A stretch of DNA of 11,419 bases. It comes from CAZECE01 sp964510525 (GTDB taxonomy: Bacteria; Pseudomonadota; Gammaproteobacteria; Pseudomonadales; JANQJO01). The stretch spans positions 1 to 11,419 of the forward strand of contig CAZECE010000002.1 in the NCBI GenBank assembly GCA_964510525.1, in the 5' to 3' direction. The notes under the pieces were generated by a model. It was not told the DNA's origin, made no database searches, and worked only from the letters and a program-made list of their open reading frames with translations. This document shows, piece after piece, positions 6,624-11,419 of the stretch; within the stretch, counting starts at the first letter, position 1, and each line of letters opens with the position of its first letter. The translations under genes and the position numbers were made by a program.

Positions 6624-6787
6624 GACCTCTAAGGGTAGTTTTGCATAAACTCCAACCTTACCTAATATTCAAGCTCTTTTTAACTTTGTTAAAAGCCTTT
6701 GAAACCCGCCCGGAAAGCTGGTTGAATCTCCGCTTTGAAATTACTATTAATTATACGATTCACTGCAGTAGTTACGGATAGCGCTGG
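6624..6787. other. non-coding gap upstream of map
   Basis: No coding frame is supported here. It holds a small A/T-rich hairpin, TTTTAAC-TTT-GTTAAAA at 6678-6694 (7-bp stem, 3-base loop), with no T-run after it, so terminator function is doubtful. An 8-base direct repeat CTTTGAAA occurs at 6697-6704 and 6733-6740. The map promoter is expected in this gap. Confidence 0.5.
6722..6750 (+). promoter_or_regulatory. possible sigma70 promoter for map-glnD
   Basis: TTGAAT at 6722-6727 (five of six matches to the -35 consensus) is separated by 17 bases from TATTAA at 6745-6750 (four of six matches to -10), about 37 bases before the map ATG. The region is A/T-rich, so chance matches are likely; a nearby TATAC at 6752-6756 is an alternative. 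Position directly upstream of map is the main support. Confidence 0.35.
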
Positions 6788-7576
6788 ATGCAAACCAAAA
6801 AAAATGAACAGGTGCACCTTAAAACACCTGATGAAATCGCGAAAATGCGAATCGCTGGAAAATTAGCCAGTCAAACCCTTGAGATGATCGGAGAGTACGT
6901 CAAACCTGGCGTGTCTACTGAAAAACTGGATGACATCTGCCACAAATACATTGTTGAGGAACTGGACGCCATTCCAGCGCCCCTTAACTACCGAGGCTTT
7001 CCACGGTCTATCTGCACGTCTGTTAACCACGTCATTTGTCATGGCATTCCCTCTGAAACCAAAATCCTGAAAAAAGGCGACATCATTAACATAGACGTCA
7101 CCGTGATCAAAGATGGCTACCATGGCGATACCAGCAAAATGTTTTTTGTCGGCAAACCCACGCCTCCAACAGAACGCCTGGTTCGAGTCGCTCAAGAATG
7201 CCTGTACCTGGGCATTGAGATGGTCAAACCCGGAGTTGCCTTAGGCGATATCGGATACGCCATTCAAAACTACGCCGAAAAGCACCGCTACAGTTCGGTT
7301 CGGGAATACTGTGGCCATGGTATCGGCCTAAATTTTCACGAAGACCCTCAGGTTTTACACTATGGCTCGCCCGGCACAGGTTATGTTCTGGAAGAAGGCG
7401 CCTGCTTTACCATTGAACCCATGATCAATGCCGGCACCCGGCACAACAAATTGCTGAAAGACGGTTGGACCGTAGTGACTAAAGACCACAAACTCAGTGC
7501 GCAATGGGAACATACATTAACAGTCACCGCGACCGGTTGTGAAGTCTTTACCAAGCGCTCGGAAGAGTCTTTTTAA
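6788..7576 (+). CDS. map: type I methionine aminopeptidase
   Basis: Map removes the initiator methionine from nascent proteins in the cytoplasm and is normally essential. The 262-residue length and sequence closely follow the E. coli enzyme (264 residues). The active-site His is at 85 in VICHGIP. The five metal ligands are visible: Asp103 in NIDVTV, Asp114 in HGDTS, His177 in GHGIG, Glu210 in TIEPM and Glu241 in QWEHT. There is no N-terminal zinc-finger or SH3-binding extension, as expected for the bacterial type Ia form. An ACGGAT sequence at 6774-6779 lies 8 bases before ATG 6788. glnD begins 12 bases after the stop, so the two are probably cotranscribed. In many gammaproteobacteria map lies divergent from rpsB-tsf; here the upstream neighbour is instead the DUF1016 gene. 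Confidence 0.97.
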   Translation: MQTKKNEQVHLKTPDEIAKMRIAGKLASQTLEMIGEYVKPGVSTEKLDDICHKYIVEELDAIPAPLNYRGFPRSICTSVNHVICHGIPSETKILKKGDIINIDVTVIKDGYHGDTSKMFFVGKPTPPTERLVRVAQECLYLGIEMVKPGVALGDIGYAIQNYAEKHRYSSVREYCGHGIGLNFHEDPQVLHYGSPGTGYVLEEGACFTIEPMINAGTRHNKLLKDGWTVVTKDHKLSAQWEHTLTVTATGCEVFTKRSEESF

Positions 7577-7588
7577 AAAGGTTTTAAA

Positions 7589-10267
7589 ATGCCGACCACA
7601 GATGACACCATCACATTACAAATACCCAACGTCACAGACTCCCCTCTCCACATTGACCTCAAGCACCCTCCCAGCACACTGATTCAAGACATCAAAAAAC
7701 ACCTGGAAAAAAGCCATCAAGACTTAATCTCCGCCTTTAAAAATAGAGTCCCGATTAAAGCGTTAGTCAGAGGACGCGCAACCTTACTCGATCAAACACT
7801 TACCGCCTTGTGGCGCATTCAAAGCTGGCCTGAAGAACCCGTGGCCTTATTGGCCGTAGGAGGCTACGGCCGTGCGGAATTGCACCCGCAATCAGACATC
7901 GATTTATTGCTTTTACACCAAACCGAATCTCCTTCCGATGCTCTCAATCAAGCCATCACTCAATTTTTTGCCGCCCTTTGGGATATTGGCGTGGAGGTTG
8001 GTCACAGTGTCCGCAGCATCGACGAATGCCGCACCCAGGCCCTTGGTGACGTCACCATTGCCAGCAACCTACTGGATACCCGGTTTTTAGTCGGTGACCG
8101 CGCACTGCTTGATGAATTGCATCGAAGCTTAGACACCCCAGACTATTGGCCGATTGACACTTTTTTTGCCGCCAAGCAAAAGGAGCAAACAGAGCGGCAC
8201 AATAAGCACCACAATACCGAATACAACTTAGAACCCGACATCAAGGCAGCGCCCGGTGGTTTGCGAGACATCCACATGATTGCCTGGATCGCCAAAAAGC
8301 ACTTTAAGTCCACCTCATTGAGCGCACTTTTACAGGCCGATTTTTTAACCGAGGACGAATACGAAGAATTGAGACGCTGCCGTAGCTTTTTATGGCGACT
8401 GCGTTTTGGCCTTCACCTACACACTCGGCGTGACGACAACCGCCTGCTGTTTGACTATCAAAAATCCATTGCCGATATCCTCGACTACCAAGACTCGACC
8501 GGGCAACGCGCCGTTGAGCGCATGATGAAAGATTATTACCGCTGCGCGCTGACCATCAGCACGTTGAACGAACTGGTATTAAATCACTTTCAAGACACCC
8601 TACTTGACGCAGACCAGAACTCCCCGACACACCCACTTAACGGCTCCTTTCAACTGCGTGGCCAACTGCTTGAAATCGCTCATGACCAAGTCTTTACAGA
8701 ACACCCAGAAGCCTTATTGGAAATCTTTGTGCTCTTGGCCAGCGACCTTCACTTTAAAGGCATTAGCCCGCAAACGGTGCGCCTGATTCGACAAGAAAGC
8801 AACCGACTCATCGACGATGCCTACCGCAACAACCCCAAACACCACGCCCTATTTTTAAAACTACTCAGATCCCCTCACCACCTGTTTTCTACCCTTAATA
8901 AAATGAAGCGCTATGGTGTTTTGAACCGCTACATTCCAGCGTTTGAAGCCATCATCGGCCAAATGCAATTTGATCTTTTTCATATTTATACGGTGGATGC
9001 CCACACGCTCCGAGTGATCAAAAACCTACGCATGTTCCGCTACTCTCAAACCTTAGAGAGCCATCCAATCGCCTCTCAGTTATTCCATCAGTTCGAAAAA
9101 ATTGAGATCTTATATTTGGCCGCGCTGTTCCATGATTTGGCTAAAGGTCGGGGGGGCGATCACTCTGAATTAGGCGCGGTCGATGCTAAAGCCTTTTGCA
9201 CCTTACACGGACTCGAAGAAACAGACGCCGATCTGGTCGCCTGGTTAGTCGAACAACATTTACTCATGTCGACCACCGCGCAAAAGCACGACCTTTATGA
9301 TCCTGATGTCATCCAAACCTTTGCGAACAAAGTGGGCACTGTCGATCGGTTAAATCACTTATATACCTTAACCGTTGCCGACATTAATGCCACGAACCCC
9401 AAACTCTGGAACGCTTGGCGAGCCGAATTACTCAGCCGACTCTACACGGTGACCAAACAGTTATTGCTATCCGATGCAGAGCCTTTAAAAAAATCCGAAC
9501 AACGGCTTCAAGCCCAATCAATCGCTCTCAATTACTTAGCGTCTGACAACGAAAACCTAGACGCCGCCAAACAACTGTGGGCCCGGTTTGGTGAAGAGTA
9601 TTTTTTAAAAGAATCGCCTGAAAACATTGCCTGGCATACGCAGTCCATTCTGGCTCACCAACCCTCAAAAGATCCGTTGGTAACCATCAAATTTTTGCAT
9701 GCCCCCAACACCACCCCATTATTGCATCTGTTTGTTTACACTCAGGATCGCCCTAATTTGTTTTTTGATACCGTTGCGACCTTAGACCGGCTGGGACTCA
9801 CCGTCCTGGATGCGGCCATCAACCTATCAGATGACGGCCTCAGTCTGGATCATTATGTCGCTCAGATAGACACCACCAGCACCTTAAGTGAGCTCCCTAA
9901 TCCGAGCCAACACGTTCAAAATGCGATTACAGATGCCATTACCAATGCATCTCCGACCAAAATCCGCCAATTGCGTTTACCCAATAAACTCCGGTCCTTT
10001 GACGTCGAAACTCAAGTCAGCATTGAAAACTCAGATAACAATCACACCGAAGTCACCGTTAAAACCCTAGATCGACCCGGCCTACTGGCCAAAGTCGCGG
10101 AGTTTTTCTCACGCTCAGGCTTCGATGTCCACAACGCAAAAATCGTTACCTTAGGGGAAAAAGCAGAAGATACCTTCGCGATCACTGACCAAGATGGCAG
10201 CGCCATCACAGACCCAGAAGCCTGCGAGCAACTGAAAAAAAACTTAATTGAGCATTTATTGATTTAG
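7589..10267 (+). CDS. glnD: bifunctional [protein-PII] uridylyltransferase / uridylyl-removing enzyme
   Basis: GlnD senses glutamine and adds UMP to, or removes it from, the PII proteins GlnB/GlnK, thereby controlling glutamine synthetase and the NtrBC nitrogen response. The 892-residue product has the complete domain order. The nucleotidyltransferase domain has GGYGRAELHPQSDIDLL at 91-107. A GlnD linker region contains EYNLEPDIKAAPGGLRDIH (211-229). The HD hydrolase domain, which removes UMP, has His472 in the DAHTLRV motif and His515-Asp516 in ALFHDLAKGRGGDHSELG. Two C-terminal ACT domains that bind glutamine lie at about 711-785 and 820-892. All catalytic motifs are intact and the length matches the E. 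coli protein (about 890). An AAAGG ribosome-binding site at 7577-7581 lies 7 bases before ATG and abuts the map stop. Confidence 0.98.
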   Translation: MPTTDDTITLQIPNVTDSPLHIDLKHPPSTLIQDIKKHLEKSHQDLISAFKNRVPIKALVRGRATLLDQTLTALWRIQSWPEEPVALLAVGGYGRAELHPQSDIDLLLLHQTESPSDALNQAITQFFAALWDIGVEVGHSVRSIDECRTQALGDVTIASNLLDTRFLVGDRALLDELHRSLDTPDYWPIDTFFAAKQKEQTERHNKHHNTEYNLEPDIKAAPGGLRDIHMIAWIAKKHFKSTSLSALLQADFLTEDEYEELRRCRSFLWRLRFGLHLHTRRDDNRLLFDYQKSIADILDYQDSTGQRAVERMMKDYYRCALTISTLNELVLNHFQDTLLDADQNSPTHPLNGSFQLRGQLLEIAHDQVFTEHPEALLEIFVLLASDLHFKGISPQTVRLIRQESNRLIDDAYRNNPKHHALFLKLLRSPHHLFSTLNKMKRYGVLNRYIPAFEAIIGQMQFDLFHIYTVDAHTLRVIKNLRMFRYSQTLESHPIASQLFHQFEKIEILYLAALFHDLAKGRGGDHSELGAVDAKAFCTLHGLEETDADLVAWLVEQHLLMSTTAQKHDLYDPDVIQTFANKVGTVDRLNHLYTLTVADINATNPKLWNAWRAELLSRLYTVTKQLLLSDAEPLKKSEQRLQAQSIALNYLASDNENLDAAKQLWARFGEEYFLKESPENIAWHTQSILAHQPSKDPLVTIKFLHAPNTTPLLHLFVYTQDRPNLFFDTVATLDRLGLTVLDAAINLSDDGLSLDHYVAQIDTTSTLSELPNPSQHVQNAITDAITNASPTKIRQLRLPNKLRSFDVETQVSIENSDNNHTEVTVKTLDRPGLLAKVAEFFSRSGFDVHNAKIVTLGEKAEDTFAITDQDGSAITDPEACEQLKKNLIEHLLI

Positions 10268-10293
10268 CCAGCCATCCCAAGTTCCGTTATAAT
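10265..10293 (+). promoter_or_regulatory. probable sigma70 promoter for dapD
   Basis: A perfect -10 hexamer TATAAT at 10288-10293 is preceded, at 17 bases, by TAGCCA at 10265-10270 (four of six matches to TTGACA) overlapping the glnD stop codon. Predicted transcription start is about 10300, giving a leader of roughly 40 bases to the dapD ATG. The context CCGTTATAATCGCGCC is typical of gammaproteobacterial housekeeping promoters. It would give dapD independent expression from map-glnD. Confidence 0.65.
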
Positions 10294-10338
10294 CGCGCCA
10301 TCTTTTTTAAACCCAAAAACAGAGTATTGAGCGCCATT

Positions 10339-11190
10339 ATGACCACTGATCTAACCCTTGATCTTAAAACCCTTGAAAACACCATTGAAACCACCTTCGA
10401 GAACCGGCAAGGCCTGCAACCCAGCGATTGCCCAGAACCCATTCGAACCGCGATTAATGAAACGCTCACGCTCCTAGACCAAGGAAAGATCCGTGTCGCA
10501 GAAAAACAAGGCGACAGCTGGCAAGTTAATCAATGGGTCAAAAAAGCGGTATTACTCAGCTTTCAAGTCAATGCCAACCAAGTCGTCGAGGGTGGCTTTA
10601 CCCAGTATTACGACAAAGTCCCGATGAAATTTTCTAATTGGAGTGATGCCGAATGCAAAGCCTCTGGCGTCCGTGTCGTACCTCCCGCGACAGCGCGCTT
10701 TGGCAGCTATATTGCGCCGCAAGTGGTGTTAATGCCCAGCTATGTGAACATTGGTGCTTATGTTGATTCCGGTACCATGGTCGATACCTGGGCGACCGTG
10801 GGTTCTTGTGCCCAAATCGGTAAAAACGTCCACTTATCAGGCGGTGTCGGCATTGGTGGCGTATTGGAACCCTTACAGGCTAACCCCACCATCATCGAAG
10901 ACAACTGCTTTATTGGGGCTCGCTCTGAAATTGTCGAGGGCGTGATTGTTGAAGAAGGTGCTGTAATATCCATGGGCGTCTACATCAGCCAAAGCACACG
11001 AATTTATGATCGTGAAACGGGCGAAACACACACAGGCCGAGTGCCTGCCGGTGCCGTAGTAGTACCTGGCAGTTTGCCTTCCAAAGACGGCAGCCATAGC
11101 CTCTATGCCGCCATCATCGTGAAAAAAGTCGATGCCAAAACCCGCGCCAAAGTCAGCATTAATGACATTTTAAGAGGTGTTACCGACTAA
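10339..11190 (+). CDS. dapD: 2,3,4,5-tetrahydropyridine-2,6-dicarboxylate N-succinyltransferase
   Basis: DapD transfers a succinyl group from succinyl-CoA to tetrahydrodipicolinate, a cytoplasmic step of the succinylase branch of diaminopimelate and lysine synthesis. The 283-residue product aligns closely with E. coli DapD (274 residues), with a left-handed beta-helix of hexapeptide repeats over about 120-245. Long identical blocks include LMPSYVNIGAYVD, VDTWATVGSCAQIGKNVHL and NPTIIEDNCFIGARSE. The residues equivalent to E. coli Asp141 and Glu189 are Asp149 and Glu197. I start at ATG 10339; a TTG at 10327 is in frame and would add four residues (MSAI), but it has no better ribosome-binding sequence. 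Neither start has a strong Shine-Dalgarno match. glnD ends 71 bases upstream and no dapC/argD lies between them, as in E. coli. Confidence 0.97.
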   Translation: MTTDLTLDLKTLENTIETTFENRQGLQPSDCPEPIRTAINETLTLLDQGKIRVAEKQGDSWQVNQWVKKAVLLSFQVNANQVVEGGFTQYYDKVPMKFSNWSDAECKASGVRVVPPATARFGSYIAPQVVLMPSYVNIGAYVDSGTMVDTWATVGSCAQIGKNVHLSGGVGIGGVLEPLQANPTIIEDNCFIGARSEIVEGVIVEEGAVISMGVYISQSTRIYDRETGETHTGRVPAGAVVVPGSLPSKDGSHSLYAAIIVKKVDAKTRAKVSINDILRGVTD

Positions 11191-11245
11191 ACGACTCATC
11201 AACAATATAAAGAACAATTAGACAACGACTAAACAAGTTATCTAT

Positions 11246-11296
11246 GTCGCCTATACTGACTATCAATGTGTTTCATTGAATAGACAGTTAGGCGAC
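11246..11296. promoter_or_regulatory. 51-base imperfect palindrome directly before a start codon (operator, RNA hairpin or terminator)
   Basis: The arms pair as GTCGCCTA (11246-11253) with TAGGCGAC (11289-11296), ACTG (11255-11258) with CAGT (11285-11288), CTAT (11260-11263) with ATAG (11280-11283), and CAATG (11264-11268) with CATTG (11274-11278). That gives 21 base pairs, one A/A mismatch, two single-base bulges (T11254, A11279) and a five-base TGTTT loop. The right arm holds the only AGG-like ribosome-binding sequence (11290-11292) of the next gene, whose ATG begins at 11298. The left arm contains a good -10 hexamer, TATACT at 11252-11257, but the -35 region is poor. No T-run follows directly, so a standard rho-independent terminator for dapD is unlikely. 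Structure is certain from the bases; function is open. Confidence 0.6.
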
Positions 11297-11297
11297 C

Positions 11298-11419
11298 ATG
11301 ATCACAGTTTTTTATATTTTACCCTGGCTCATTGTCTTAATGGCACTTGGCTTTTTGTTTATTGATATTACTCAGCCTAAAAAGCTGTTGCTTGCCATCC
11401 CCATTCTGCTGTTTTGCAT
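11298..11419 (+). CDS. hydrophobic protein of unknown function, 5' part only (runs off window end)
   Basis: An open frame starts at ATG 11298 and stays open for 40 codons to the window end. The visible residues, from MITVFYILPWLIVLMALG to KKLLLAIPILLFC, form two hydrophobic segments (about 2-22 and 30-40) separated by a short polar DITQPKK turn, consistent with an inner-membrane protein. I do not recognise the family. Its start sits one base after a long palindrome, and AGG at 11290-11292 is the only candidate ribosome-binding sequence, five bases from ATG. It could be a chance frame, but the hydrophobic pattern and position 107 bases after dapD make a real gene plausible. Confidence 0.55.
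   Translation, partial: MITVFYILPWLIVLMALGFLFIDITQPKKLLLAIPILLFC

Noticed and set aside
6678..6694. A/T-rich hairpin after the DUF1016 gene as a rho-independent terminator
   Set aside because: The 7-bp stem is made almost only of A-T pairs and no T-run follows it on either strand.
5473..6751. CTATTAAT at 5473-5480 and 6744-6751, and ACTCCAA at 5431-5437 and 6649-6655, as possible target-site duplications around the DUF1016 gene
   Set aside because: Matches of 7-8 bases between two A/T-rich gaps of about 130 and 160 bases are expected by chance, and there are no terminal inverted repeats or transposase.
11244..11279. Eleven-codon mini-frame (MSPILTINVFH) within the palindrome as an attenuator leader peptide
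   Set aside because: It has no ribosome-binding sequence and no run of a regulatory amino acid; frames this short arise by chance.

Overview
The window looks like chromosomal DNA from a gammaproteobacterium, plausibly a marine Oceanospirillales-type organism. This is inferred from the close match of the map, glnD and dapD products to enterobacterial/pseudomonad proteins, the map-glnD-dapD order, and a moderate GC content of roughly 45-52% over most of the window. The exception is the first ~335 bases, which are clearly richer in GC (about 64% by hand count). Every supported gene is on the + strand.

Positions 1-5425 carry a cbb3-type cytochrome c oxidase locus. It opens with the 3' end of ccoP, the diheme subunit. 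Six tightly packed genes follow: a 97-residue membrane protein of unknown function, ccoG (iron-sulfur assembly protein), a very short ccoH, ccoS, a TauE/SafE-type membrane protein with a histidine-rich tail, and ccoI, the P1B-type copper ATPase. Gaps within this set are 24 bases or less, and two junctions overlap. Together these genes should assemble and metallate (heme-copper centre) the high-affinity terminal oxidase used at low oxygen. In this copy ccoI comes last rather than directly after ccoH.

Positions 5426-6787 hold one stand-alone gene for a DUF1016/YhcG-type PD-(D/E)XK nuclease-like protein, with non-coding DNA on both sides. It is functionally unrelated to its neighbours and is probably an accessory insertion.

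Positions 6788-11190 carry housekeeping genes: map (methionine aminopeptidase), glnD (PII uridylyltransferase/uridylyl-removing enzyme) and dapD (succinyltransferase of lysine/diaminopimelate synthesis). map and glnD are 12 bases apart and probably cotranscribed. dapD has its own sigma70-like promoter at the end of glnD.

Positions 11191-11419 contain a 51-base imperfect palindrome ending one base before an ATG. That ATG opens a truncated reading frame for a hydrophobic protein. I found no CRISPR array, tRNA, rRNA, insertion sequence or prophage. Most of the window is ordinary. The items most worth a second look are the abrupt composition change inside ccoP, the palindrome at 11246-11296, the minimal CcoH and the histidine-rich tail.
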